DNA of 64,000 nt, from NCBI RefSeq assembly GCF_000332055.1, contig NZ_ALVZ01000234.1:1-64000 (forward strand), read 5' to 3'. Origin of the DNA: Xenococcus sp. PCC 7305. GTDB taxonomy: Bacteria; Cyanobacteriota; Cyanobacteriia; Cyanobacteriales; Xenococcaceae. Below, in pieces: positions 54,170 to 62,491 of the stretch (the first letter of the stretch is position 1; each line of letters begins with the position of its first letter). Position numbers and translations under genes: made by a program. The notes beneath the pieces are model-generated. The model worked only from the letters and a program-made list of their open reading frames with translations, did not search any database and was not told the DNA's origin.

Positions 54170-54799
54170 CTAAAAATACTTGTTCGCCAAAATAGCAGCT
54201 TGAGTGCGATCGCGTAAATTAAGACGACGCAAAATACTATTAACGTGATTTTTAACAGTCCGTTCTGCAATATATAATTCCGCGGCGATTTCCCGATTGT
54301 TATAACCCTGGGCAATCAATTGTAAAACCTCTTGTTCTCTGGAAGTTAGTTCGCTCAACTCTGATGGTATGGTTGCAGAAATTTCAGCATTAACCGCCAG
54401 AGCTTTCTCAAACAATCCAGGCCCTAATTGGGTATATCCTTGATTCACAGCCCGAATTGCCTGGGCGAGCTCGGCAGAGGGAGTATCTTTGAGCAAATAG
54501 CCCTTGGCACCAGAAGCCATCGCTTGAGTCACATATTCATCGTCATCAAAAGTAGTTAAAACCAGGATTTTAATCTCTGGGGCTTGTTTGTTCAGAATCC
54601 GAATTGCTGCGACCCCGTCCATAATAGGCATCCGAATATCCATGAGGATAACATCTGGCTTGAGCTCTAGCGATCGCTCTACGGCAATTTTGCCATTTTC
54701 TGCTTCCCCAACTATTTTCAGATCACTTTGAGTTTCGAGTAAACTGGTTAATCCTTCTCGCACAATACTTTGATCATCTACTAGAAGTACATTTATCAT
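54170..54799 (-). CDS. NarL/FixJ-family response regulator
   Basis: 209 residues from ATG 54799 (a GTG seven codons earlier lies inside a heptamer array and is less likely). Receiver domain MINVLLVDDQSIVREGL with phospho-acceptor Asp in LKPDVILMDIRMP (about 53) and the Lys in KGYLLKDTPS; a LuxR-type HTH (about 142-205) with LTSREQEVLQLIAQGYNNRE and ERTVKNHVNSILRRL. A DNA-binding output regulator whose sensor kinase is not next to it. Confidence 0.92.
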   Translation of the reverse strand: MINVLLVDDQSIVREGLTSLLETQSDLKIVGEAENGKIAVERSLELKPDVILMDIRMPIMDGVAAIRILNKQAPEIKILVLTTFDDDEYVTQAMASGAKGYLLKDTPSAELAQAIRAVNQGYTQLGPGLFEKALAVNAEISATIPSELSELTSREQEVLQLIAQGYNNREIAAELYIAERTVKNHVNSILRRLNLRDRTQAAILANKYF

Positions 54800-54811
54800 T
54801 TTTCTGGACTT

Positions 54812-54846
54812 ACCTAACACCTAACACCTACTACCTAAAACCTTCG
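54812..54846. repeat. Heptamer tandem repeat (ACCTAAC-type)x5
   Basis: ACCTAAC, ACCTAAC, ACCTACT, ACCTAAA, ACCTTCG, between the divergent regulator and penicillin-binding protein genes, just upstream of the regulator's start. Confidence 0.75.
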
Positions 54847-54978
54847 ATTCCCCCAATTTACCAGCTCGAACATTGGAGTTTGAGGAAACAAGTTGCGAAT
54901 AGTTTCCTCAAAGTTATAATCTACGAACTAGCTATAATACAGAGTCCCACATCAGTTCGCAGAGGAAGTGAAAACATC

Positions 54979-56916
54979 GTGTCGTCTAAAGCTATAGAGT
55001 CCCATCAGCAACCTCCCAAAAAATTGTCACCTGTCATCTCTTTCACTACTGGAGTTGCCAAAGCTGCTAGTGGAACGTTTTTAGGGATTACCATGATTGG
55101 TAGTGCGATCGTCGCAGGAGGCTTAGTTGGTTTAGCGATTAGTTTCCGTAATCTACCTGATGTAAGAGTTTTAAGTAGTTATCTACCTTCTGAGACCAGC
55201 TATATCTACGACATCAAAGGCAAACTCCTCACCCGTCTTCACGGAGAAGCCAATCGAGAATTAGTTCCTCTCTCAGAGATCTCAGCGGAACTGAAAACAG
55301 CTGTGATTGCCGTAGAAGATAGCAGTTTTTATGAACATAATGGCATCAATCCCTATAGTATTGGTCGCGCGGTTGTAGTGAATTTGCAGAAGGGGGGCGT
55401 GCAAGAGGGGGCCTCTACCCTGACGATGCAACTGGTGAAAAATCTGTTTTTAACTCAAGAAAGAACATTTAGTCGTAAATTAGCCGAGGCAATTCTGGCG
55501 GTACGAGTAGAACAGGTTTTCTCGAAAGATGAAATTTTGGAAATGTACCTGAATAATATCTATTGGGGTCACAATAACTATGGTGTACAAACCGCGGCTG
55601 AAACCTATTTTAATAAAAATGCCTCGGAATTGAACCTCGAAGAATCGGCGATGATGGCGGGTTTAATCCAAGCGCCAGAACAATATAGTCCCTTTTCCCA
55701 ATATCCAGCTACCAAAAGAAGACAAGCTATTGTGTTAAATCGCATGGCAACTTTAGGTTGGATTTCTGAATCAGAGAAAGATACAGCTAAAACAGCCCCT
55801 CTATTGGTCAATAAACCAACTGCCTGGAGTGCAAGTAAATTACCTTTTATTACAGAAGCTGTGACGGCCGAACTCAAAGAACGTTTCGGCTCAGAAGAAG
55901 TATTACGAGGCGGCATGAGGGTTCAAACAACTATTGATTTAAATTTCCAGCAAATGGCAGAAAAGTCAGTTCAAGATGGGTTTAAACGTTTACGTCGCTG
56001 GGGTGTGCGAGCTGACCAAGTAGCTTTAATTGCGATCGATCCGAGAACTCATTTTGTTAAAGCTTTAGTTGGAGGGGTAAACTACGATGAAAGCCAGTTT
56101 AATCGTGCCCTTCAGTCTCGCAGACAACCTGGTTCTGCCTTTAAACCTTTTGTCTATTACACTGCTTTTGCTAGTGGTAACTATAGTCCCTACAGTACTA
56201 TTGATGACACCCCGGTTCGTTATCGAGTGCCTTCTGGTTGGTATAGACCCCAAAATTATGGCAAGAAATTTTCTGGAACGATCGCCTTGAGAACAGCATT
56301 AATCCAGTCTAAAAACGTTCCTGCGGTGAAATTGGGCAAAGCAGTTGGCTTAGAGGATGTAATTGAAGTATGTCGTCTTTTGGGATTGAAGAGTCCTTTG
56401 CAACCAGTAGTTTCTCTGCCCTTAGGCTCGATTGGGGTTACTCCGATGGAAATGGCCGCAGCTTATGCCACTTTTGCCAGTAACGGTTGGCATGCTGACC
56501 CCACATTAATTTTGCAAGTCGCCGACAGTCGAGGGAATATTCTCCTGGAAAATCGGCCTAAACCGCAGTTACTACTAGATTCTTGGGCAACTGCCAGTTT
56601 GACATCTGTTCTCAAAGGAGTTATTGCCCCTGGAGGGACAGCTCCCAATGCTGATATTGGTCGTCCCGCGGCAGGGAAAACTGGTACCACTTCTTCGGAA
56701 AGAGATGTCTGGTTTGTTGGTTATGTGCCCCAATTGGCCACCGCTGTTTGGGTTGGGAACGATAACTATAAAACTTTAGGAAGAGGTGTCACAGGAGGTG
56801 GTCATGCTGCACCGATTTGGCGCTCTTTTATGTCACAAGCTCTAGCAAATGAACCTGTGAAATATTTTCCCGCAGCCTCTAAATTCACCAGGCCAAAAGC
56901 TACTAAAAAAAAGTAA
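54979..56916 (+). CDS. Class A penicillin-binding protein (transglycosylase/transpeptidase)
   Basis: 645 residues from GTG 54979, supported by GAGGAAG ten bases upstream; a TTG at 54880 would add 33 doubtful residues. One membrane anchor (about 28-55). Transglycosylase domain with VIAVEDSSFYEHNGIN (catalytic Glu), EGASTLTMQLVKNLF and RKLAEAILAVRVEQ. Transpeptidase domain with SxxK in RQPGSAFKPFVYYT, SKN in QSKNVPAV, and KTGTTSSERDVWFVGY. It polymerises and cross-links peptidoglycan in the periplasm. It is PBP1-like; which of several paralogues it is cannot be told. Confidence 0.93.
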   Translation: MSSKAIESHQQPPKKLSPVISFTTGVAKAASGTFLGITMIGSAIVAGGLVGLAISFRNLPDVRVLSSYLPSETSYIYDIKGKLLTRLHGEANRELVPLSEISAELKTAVIAVEDSSFYEHNGINPYSIGRAVVVNLQKGGVQEGASTLTMQLVKNLFLTQERTFSRKLAEAILAVRVEQVFSKDEILEMYLNNIYWGHNNYGVQTAAETYFNKNASELNLEESAMMAGLIQAPEQYSPFSQYPATKRRQAIVLNRMATLGWISESEKDTAKTAPLLVNKPTAWSASKLPFITEAVTAELKERFGSEEVLRGGMRVQTTIDLNFQQMAEKSVQDGFKRLRRWGVRADQVALIAIDPRTHFVKALVGGVNYDESQFNRALQSRRQPGSAFKPFVYYTAFASGNYSPYSTIDDTPVRYRVPSGWYRPQNYGKKFSGTIALRTALIQSKNVPAVKLGKAVGLEDVIEVCRLLGLKSPLQPVVSLPLGSIGVTPMEMAAAYATFASNGWHADPTLILQVADSRGNILLENRPKPQLLLDSWATASLTSVLKGVIAPGGTAPNADIGRPAAGKTGTTSSERDVWFVGYVPQLATAVWVGNDNYKTLGRGVTGGGHAAPIWRSFMSQALANEPVKYFPAASKFTRPKATKKK

Positions 56917-57005
56917 GAAAGACGATTTGGCAATTTTATGGTCTAGTCAGAACTGGTGTTAGGTTCTATACTAAATCGCGTTCTAAAGTGTAATTTTGCA
57001 TCTCG

Positions 57006-57029
57006 CGCAAAGACGCAAAGACGCAAAGG
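57006..57029. repeat. Octamer tandem repeat (CGCAAAGA)x3
   Basis: CGCAAAGA, CGCAAAGA, CGCAAAGG between the convergent penicillin-binding protein and aminotransferase genes. Strings of this kind recur between genes in many bacteria. Period 8, unlike the heptamer family. Confidence 0.75.
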
Positions 57030-57174
57030 TAATTTAAAATGATTTTACGTCTATGAACAAAGGTTATTATTAGCGATTGCCTTGAAGGTCAAGTTGCATT
57101 ATTCAGAGCATTTTTTGCTTTCTGCTCTTCAGAAACTAAAAAATCAACAAAATTGACTAAAAGTCTTGCTATCA

Positions 57175-58497
57175 TTAGTTTCTAGCCTTTATTTTCGGGG
57201 TATTTTTTCGTTCTGCCCTCTCTCTGCCCTCTGCCTTCACCACGTCAGGGGCTTTAGAGGCAATTTCTTTTAAGGTCGCAAGGAGCTGATCAATTTCTGC
57301 GATCGCATTGTAATGGACTAAGCCAATACGCAGCAAACCGCCACTGGATTCTAGGCCCAAACGTTCAGTAAGTCCGATCGCATAAAAATTGCCATGCCAC
57401 GTAAAAATACCGCGATCGCCAAGCTCCTTGGCAATCTCATAGGGAGTTTTGCCTCTGATCCTGATTCCTACAGTAGGAGTTCGCCATCGCAAGCGATTCT
57501 GCTCGCTGATACCGTAAAAAGTTATCCCCCGAATTGCTAACAAGCCCCTAATCAAATGTTGGCAAAGTTTTTGTTCATAGCTTTGAATTCCCTCCATAGC
57601 AGATACGATGACCTGCCGAGAATCAGCAGCAGGGGAGATTTGCTGACCTAAATCGCTCAAATATTGGATAGTGGCCACTAAGCCTGCAAGTCCTTCAAAA
57701 TTGGGAGTTCCTGTTTCCCAACAAGCAGGGCTTTCTTGCGGTGCTGGTCGAGCTTTGTCGGGAGGAATGCGATTGAGATGTTCCCTCTTGCCATAAAGAA
57801 TCCCGACATGGGGGCCAAAAAACTTATAAGCAGAACAAACCAAAAAATCACAATCAAGATCTTGTACATCAATAAGGCCATGGGGCGCATAATGCACTGC
57901 ATCAATAAAAACTAGAGCCTTGAGCTCATGAGCCATGGTGATAATTTTCTTGACATCATTAATTGTCCCCACAGCATTTGAGGCATAACCCACAGCCACC
58001 AATTTTGTCTGTTGATTTAGTTTGGCGGCGAAATCAGACAAATTTAAGGTACAGTCTTCAGGATTGAGATCAACAGTCCGAATAATTACTCCTTGTTCCC
58101 TTAATGCTAACCAAGGAGCCACATTAGCATCATGATCTAAGCGAGTAACAATAATTTCATCTCCTGGTTTGAGCTCACGAGCGATCGCCCTACTTAAAGT
58201 AAAAGTCAGACTGGTCATATTAGCGCCAAAAACAACCTCATCGCGATCGCAACCCAAAAAATTCGCGATCGCAATTCGCGCAGCATTCATGAGTTCATCA
58301 GTTCTAATACTAGTAATAAAAGCCCCATGAGCATTAGCATTAGAGCTCAAAAGGTATTCTTGCATTGCCTTCATCACCGAAGCTGGTACTTGTGTTCCTC
58401 CTGGGCCATCAAAAAAAATTATCGGTTGGCCATGAACTTTATGAGTTAAGGCAGGAAATTGTGCTCGTACGCTTTCTACATCAAACAAAGCCATCAT
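57175..58497 (-). CDS. Class V aminotransferase-fold, cysteine desulfurase-like protein
   Basis: 440 residues from ATG 58497 (GAGG seven bases upstream); a longer frame to 58668 reads through the upstream gene and is not credible. PLP enzyme of the VC1184-type cysteine desulfurase-like group: IIFFDGPGGTQVPASVMKAM, FGANMTSLTFTLSRAIARE, FIDAVHYAPHGLIDV (PLP-ring Asp/His) and SAYKFFGPHVGILYGK with the Schiff-base Lys. The usual mobile-loop Cys of IscS is not evident, so its reaction is open. It is 37 bases after the 2OG-Fe dioxygenase gene and surely co-transcribed. Its C-terminus (about 425-440) is charged and low complexity, and the 3' end is close to repeats. Confidence 0.87.
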   Translation of the reverse strand: MMALFDVESVRAQFPALTHKVHGQPIIFFDGPGGTQVPASVMKAMQEYLLSSNANAHGAFITSIRTDELMNAARIAIANFLGCDRDEVVFGANMTSLTFTLSRAIARELKPGDEIIVTRLDHDANVAPWLALREQGVIIRTVDLNPEDCTLNLSDFAAKLNQQTKLVAVGYASNAVGTINDVKKIITMAHELKALVFIDAVHYAPHGLIDVQDLDCDFLVCSAYKFFGPHVGILYGKREHLNRIPPDKARPAPQESPACWETGTPNFEGLAGLVATIQYLSDLGQQISPAADSRQVIVSAMEGIQSYEQKLCQHLIRGLLAIRGITFYGISEQNRLRWRTPTVGIRIRGKTPYEIAKELGDRGIFTWHGNFYAIGLTERLGLESSGGLLRIGLVHYNAIAEIDQLLATLKEIASKAPDVVKAEGRERAERKNTPKIKARN

Positions 58498-58534
58498 AAA
58501 TACGCCTCTTTTAATTAATAGTTGATAGTCCAAA

Positions 58535-59260
58535 TTACTTAGCCGCAGGCGGCAACAGACCAGGACAAGTAAGCACAAAGACATCTCTAACGCCTGTTCC
58601 TGTAGACTTGGTAGTGATAGGTGAAGTGTAGTGCCAAAACTGACTATCGGCGAAGACCAGAAATTCACCAGGATTCAGGATTTTTGTTAGGACAGGACTG
58701 CCGTTTTTTGACTGGGAAAGTTTCGTGACCCCTCCTGTAATATTTTCTCGATTGACACAAAAGATACCAACCAAATCTACGCCATCTTGATGAACTCCTT
58801 CCGGGGCTGGTTCGCCAATATTAGACTCAGAAGTTATCGTTCTGATTTGGTGAACTGCAATTTCATTAAACTGAGAACAAAGTTTACAAAACTCGTAAAA
58901 CTCCAAAATAATTTTCTTAAAATCTTTTTGCTTGATGAGTTCGGCTTCGATTTCGGGATACTCTCTAACTACATCGCCGAGAATGGGATTATAGTCACTG
59001 CTTTGAAACAGATAATTATGAGGTAACTTGACTATTTTGTTATCAAACTCGCGCGTTCCTTTGCCGAGGGAACCTCGGCAGGGTCGCTCGTCTATTTTGA
59101 ATCTGGATAAACGTCTAAAACGATAATTATCCTCCAAATATTGATCACCAATTAAATTATCAAAGAAATGAGTAATTTGCTCTAAATCAACAGCATTAAT
59201 AATCTCTAAAGCATAATCAGTAATACAACTAAAACTTTGTTTTTGAAATGTATTTTGCAT
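58535..59260 (-). CDS. 2-oxoglutarate/Fe(II)-dependent dioxygenase (free amino acid hydroxylase-like)
   Basis: 241 residues from ATG 59260 (AAGG seven to eight bases before). Family of the isoleucine-4-hydroxylase type: iron-binding HQD in GVHQDGVDLVGIFCVNRENI and the distal His in DSQFWHYTSPI, with the 2-oxoglutarate Arg in GVRDVFVLTC. Residues about 57-70 (DERPCRGSLGKGTREF) are encoded by a 37-bp palindromic repeat inserted in frame and look foreign to the fold. It precedes a class V PLP enzyme in one transcript, hinting at a route through a hydroxylated amino acid. Substrate unknown. Confidence 0.8.
   Translation of the reverse strand: MQNTFQKQSFSCITDYALEIINAVDLEQITHFFDNLIGDQYLEDNYRFRRLSRFKIDERPCRGSLGKGTREFDNKIVKLPHNYLFQSSDYNPILGDVVREYPEIEAELIKQKDFKKIILEFYEFCKLCSQFNEIAVHQIRTITSESNIGEPAPEGVHQDGVDLVGIFCVNRENITGGVTKLSQSKNGSPVLTKILNPGEFLVFADSQFWHYTSPITTKSTGTGVRDVFVLTCPGLLPPAAK
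59051..59087. repeat. Palindromic element, copy B, inside the dioxygenase gene
   Basis: Core of 37 bp: begins GCGCGTTCC, inner stem TGCCGAGG (59062-59069), loop GAA, CCTCGGCA (59073-59080), ends GGGTCGC. Ends, length and loop position are the same as in copy A at 25233, while the inner arms differ but still pair. Located in frame within the coding region. Confidence 0.85.
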
Positions 59261-59759
59261 GACAAACACCTTCTCCATCAACGTAAAATGGGAAAGTTAA
59301 TCTCAGTCTATTTTCAAAATTGCTTCGTTATCAGTTATAAGCTTTTTTTCTTAGATAGATATTAGTAACAACCTTCACCATTTAAATTTTGTTTCCTCAT
59401 TTGGACAACTAAGAAACGATTAAGCACTGGTTCTCAATTGAATTAACACCGGAAAATTATTACTATTACTTGTATAGATGCAGCAATAAAAGACTTCTTG
59501 CGACAATAACATCTACTGCTATTAATGCCTATACTCGACCCTATCTACTTGTTAAGACTACCTATATATGCTCAGTGTATCTTAGTTTTGAGAATCACTA
59601 TAATTCTCTTTCATTATAACTTATGGAAATTAATCAAAAAACAAAACTTTAAATTATCGCATTGTTGTATAGCACTTCTTTAATTGGTGAGATATATAAA
59701 GCTCTGCTTTAGGGAATAGGGAATAGGGAATAGGGAACAGTAAACTGTATCTTATTAAT
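59261..59759. other. Intergenic region with a heptamer array
   Basis: About 500 AT-rich bases upstream of the dioxygenase gene (leftward) and of the thioesterase (rightward). The only structure noted is the (AGGGAAT)x4 array at 59711-59738. No RNA gene recognised. Confidence 0.45.
59711..59738. repeat. Heptamer tandem repeat (AGGGAAT)x4
   Basis: Three perfect AGGGAAT units and one AGGGAAC. The array stands 22 bases before a small frame that is coupled to the thioesterase gene. Confidence 0.85.
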
Positions 59760-59873
59760 TTGAGAGACGCTATTATTGAATGTCGCCGTGATTCTAAAAT
59801 AAGCAATAATATTATTGAAAAATTAGAGATTCATGCTCTACCATTGAACCTTAGCAAACCCAATGCGATATGA
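59760..59873 (+). CDS. Small ORF or gene remnant coupled to the thioesterase
   Basis: 37 residues from TTG 59760: the frame reads RDAIIECRRDSKISNNIIEK and ends LNLSKPNAI. Its TGA overlaps the ATG of the next gene (ATGA at 59870-59873), the usual sign of translational coupling. The frame continues upstream into the heptamer array, so it may be the tail of a larger gene cut by repeat insertion. No family recognised. Confidence 0.3.
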   Translation: MRDAIIECRRDSKISNNIIEKLEIHALPLNLSKPNAI

Positions 59874-60364
59874 CAGAACAACCCCATAAAACTCCCAAAT
59901 TACCAACATCAGCGATTCAAACTGATTCAGGAATTCGCGCCGAAACAGAACATTGGTTTGAATACCCAGTGATTGCTCAACCTCATCATACTGACTATGG
60001 AGGGGTCGTTTGGCATGGAACCTATCTAACTTGGATGGAATCGGCTAGAGTGGAATGCTTGCGTTCTATTGGCGTGGATTTTGCCGAATTGGTTGCTTTA
60101 GGTTGCGATCTCCCTGTAGTTGAACTATCTCTGAAATATCATCTTCCTATTCAGTTGGGCATGAGGGCAATTGTAAAAACTCGTTTGAATCAAACCCAAG
60201 GAGTCCGCATGCATTGGGATTATAAAATTCAATCTCCCGATACTCAAAAATTATTTGTCTCAGGAAGAGTGACTTTGGTGGGAGTTGATCGCGAAAAGGG
60301 CAAAATTGTTCGCCAATTACCAGCTCATCTGCAAAATGCCTTGGGTAAATTAAAGCAGGGCTAA
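59870..60364 (+). CDS. Hotdog-fold acyl-CoA thioesterase (4HBT family)
   Basis: 164 residues. After a 30-residue leader, the 4HBT core: IAQPHHTDYGGVVWHGTYLTWMESARVECLR (about 36-66, catalytic Asp in HTDYGG), VELSLKYHLPIQLG and SGRVTLVGVD. YbgC-like. It hydrolyses an acyl-CoA thioester; in cyanobacteria a relative acts on dihydroxynaphthoyl-CoA in phylloquinone synthesis, but this one differs enough that the substrate is open. Translation may be coupled to the small ORF before it. Confidence 0.85.
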   Translation: MTEQPHKTPKLPTSAIQTDSGIRAETEHWFEYPVIAQPHHTDYGGVVWHGTYLTWMESARVECLRSIGVDFAELVALGCDLPVVELSLKYHLPIQLGMRAIVKTRLNQTQGVRMHWDYKIQSPDTQKLFVSGRVTLVGVDREKGKIVRQLPAHLQNALGKLKQG

Positions 60365-60465
60365 GAATGTTGTTATATTACAGTTTTTTAGCTTCAAGAG
60401 CTGTAGCGGCTCCTGGATCTGTGAGATAGACTTTTGCAGTGAACGATTAATTTTCAATTAAACCC

Positions 60466-61635
60466 GTGCTGCAATATTTAAAATATTTAATTCCTTTTAT
60501 AAATCCTCAAGTTCGGAACTGGACATGGGAAGCTCGTTTACTGAATTGGTTAACTTGTATTTGGTTGCTGGTTGGTTTGATTACTCTAATATCAGCTTCT
60601 TATCCAGAAGGGGTTATTGAACATCAAGATGGATTTTATATTCTAAAACGCCAATTAATTGGAATTATTGTGGGGATTATTGCGTTTAACATCGTAACGA
60701 ATAAACCCTTGAAAGAAACATTGAAAATATCTCCTATAATGGTTCTTTTTTTACTGTTGCTAATTTTTCTGACCACTGTTCCTGGAATTGGAAAAACAGT
60801 ATATGGCGCGAGGCGATGGATTGCTTTAGGCCCTTTTTCTCTGCAACCTTCAGAGTTGATTAAACCTTTTTTAGTGCTGCAAGCTGCCTATTTATTTGCT
60901 CGCTGGAAAAATCTAACCTGGAATATTCGCGGAACTTGGTTAGCAATTTTTAGTCTTACCCTGGCAGGAATTTTAATCCAACCCAATTTAAGTACCACAG
61001 CTTTATGCGGCATGAGTTTATGGTTGATTGCAGTGGCGGCAGAGCTACCTTGGCCTCAATTATTGTCTGTGAGTTTAGGGGGATTAAGTGTTGCCGGATT
61101 GAGTTTATGGCACAATCCCTATCAATGGGATCGCATTGTTTTTTTTCTAGAACCTTGGGATGATCCCCAAGGAAAGGGTTATCAATTAATTCAAAGTTTA
61201 ATTGCGATCGCGTCTGGTGGTTGGTCTGGTTCTGGTTTAGGTTTATCACAACAAAAACTGTCCTATTTACCAATTCGCTCTACGGATTTTATTTTCTCAG
61301 TTTATAGTGAGGAATTCGGGTTTATTGGTTGTCTATTCCTGCTGCTTTTTATTATTCTTTACGGAACAATTGCGCTGCGAGTTGCTTTCAAATCCAAGAG
61401 TAAAATCCAAAGATTAGTTGCGATCGGGGTTATGGTGTTTCTTGTCGGACAGTCTTTAATTAACATTGCGGTTGCCACCGGCTCTTTACCTACTACTGGC
61501 CTGCCTTTTCCTTTCTTTAGCTATGGAATTAATTCTATTGTGGCTAGCTTATTACTTGCTGGTTTACTGATTCGGGTTGCAAGAGAAGGCTCTAAGGGTA
61601 AAGTTCTTAAATTGAAAATTGAACAGAGAACTTGA
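60466..61635 (+). CDS. ftsW: FtsW/RodA/SpoVE-family peptidoglycan polymerase
   Basis: 389 residues, GTG start. Nine to ten membrane helices. SEDS hallmarks: GARRWIALGPFSLQPSELIKP (about 110-130), IQPNLSTTALCG (catalytic-loop Asp replaced by Asn at the usual QPDLG position, reading QPNLS), DFIFSVYSEEFGFIG (about 267-281) and TTGLPFPFFSYG (about 345-356). Such proteins are glycosyltransferases that lay down septal or lateral wall together with a class B penicillin-binding protein. FtsW is favoured over RodA, not proven. Confidence 0.85.
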   Translation: MLQYLKYLIPFINPQVRNWTWEARLLNWLTCIWLLVGLITLISASYPEGVIEHQDGFYILKRQLIGIIVGIIAFNIVTNKPLKETLKISPIMVLFLLLLIFLTTVPGIGKTVYGARRWIALGPFSLQPSELIKPFLVLQAAYLFARWKNLTWNIRGTWLAIFSLTLAGILIQPNLSTTALCGMSLWLIAVAAELPWPQLLSVSLGGLSVAGLSLWHNPYQWDRIVFFLEPWDDPQGKGYQLIQSLIAIASGGWSGSGLGLSQQKLSYLPIRSTDFIFSVYSEEFGFIGCLFLLLFIILYGTIALRVAFKSKSKIQRLVAIGVMVFLVGQSLINIAVATGSLPTTGLPFPFFSYGINSIVASLLLAGLLIRVAREGSKGKVLKLKIEQRT

Positions 61636-61729
61636 TGAGATTCAAAAAAATATAGCGATCGCAACTTCTTCAATTTTACGAAAAACTGCGATCGTTTTGT
61701 GCCATCTTTAGCAGATTATGCTTATATCT

Positions 61730-62104
61730 CTAGTTGATAACCAGTATATCTACTCGTAAATTTTGTCCCCAACCAGAACTTCCAGTGCCGTCATCGATTC
61801 TTCGGACACGGAATCGGATGAAAGTTGTTGCCGTTTCAATAACTTGAATCGCAAATTGATCTGTGTATCCGCGATCAAAGTTAGTGCTCTGTCGTGCTTG
61901 ACAGATAACTACTGATGGAATTTCCACAATATTGAATCCTGAAACTTTGACTGTGACATCTCCAGGTTGAGATCCGATCAGTGCATGTCCGCTGTCTGAT
62001 ACGGTGGATAGAGGTTGAATATCAGATTCTGAATTACGCTGTATTGGCACCTCGATTTCAGGAATAGCAGCAGCACGATCGGGAAGTTTAATTTTTGCGT
62101 TCAT
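61730..62104 (-). CDS. Hypothetical protein with H-type-lectin-like C-terminus
   Basis: 124 residues from ATG 62104 (AAGGAG just upstream); a further frame to 62134 lacks support. The first half is polar. The second half (about 55-124) alternates hydrophobic strands: FNIVEIPSVVICQARQS, QFAIQVIETATTFIRFRVRR and GWGQNLRVDILVIN, a pattern reminiscent of H-type lectin or phage tail-fibre beta sandwiches. No signal. Tentative; function unknown. Confidence 0.55.
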   Translation of the reverse strand: MNAKIKLPDRAAAIPEIEVPIQRNSESDIQPLSTVSDSGHALIGSQPGDVTVKVSGFNIVEIPSVVICQARQSTNFDRGYTDQFAIQVIETATTFIRFRVRRIDDGTGSSGWGQNLRVDILVIN

Positions 62105-62163
62105 AGATCTCCTTAATGAATTGATGGATTGCAAAATACCTAACTATATAGATTCCGATCTGC

Positions 62164-62191
62164 AAAAAAATGCCCTAGAAATTCTAGAGCA
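62164..62191 (-). terminator. Intrinsic terminator after the small ORF at 62226
   Basis: On the minus strand TGCTCTAGA, loop ATT, TCTAGGGCA form a 9-bp stem with one wobble pair, followed by seven T residues (forward 62164-62170). It lies 35 bases after the stop of the small leftward ORF and upstream of the gene at 61730. Confidence 0.8.
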
Positions 62192-62225
62192 CTCGATATA
62201 TCAATACTTCAGAATAGTGACCAAA

Positions 62226-62405
62226 TCAAACAATCATATTTGATTGACAATTGCGATCGCGATCGCTGATAACTTGTCCTTTTGCGATCATCATATCTTG
62301 AGCAATTTTGAGATCCTTATGAGCTGAGATTCTGACAGTAATTTCGATGCGATTTGAATAGGCTGTTCCACGAGACCCTATGAGCACATTAGCAAGGGTT
62401 TGCAC
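62226..62405 (-). CDS. Small ORF without ATG, possibly a gene fragment
   Basis: 59 residues from GTG 62405: VQTLANVLIGSRGTAYSNRI, EITVRISAHKDLKIAQDMMI, then a tail partly made of HIP1 sequence (ISDRDRNC). The frame is open six further codons upstream to a TAG and has no ATG at its front. A strong terminator just after it supports transcription. It may be the end of a lost gene. Confidence 0.35.
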   Translation of the reverse strand: MQTLANVLIGSRGTAYSNRIEITVRISAHKDLKIAQDMMIAKGQVISDRDRNCQSNMIV

Positions 62406-62491
62406 TTCTTGAACTAAGGCAATTTTCTAGGGTGATAAAAGTGTGATAGTGAAGCTTAATCCACAGGTTATGACCATAATAACTACAGCGA

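Noticed and set aside
58498-58668. 57-residue N-terminal extension of the class V PLP enzyme
   Set aside because: It is the out-of-frame reading of the upstream dioxygenase gene. ATG 58497 has a good ribosome site and starts the conserved domain.
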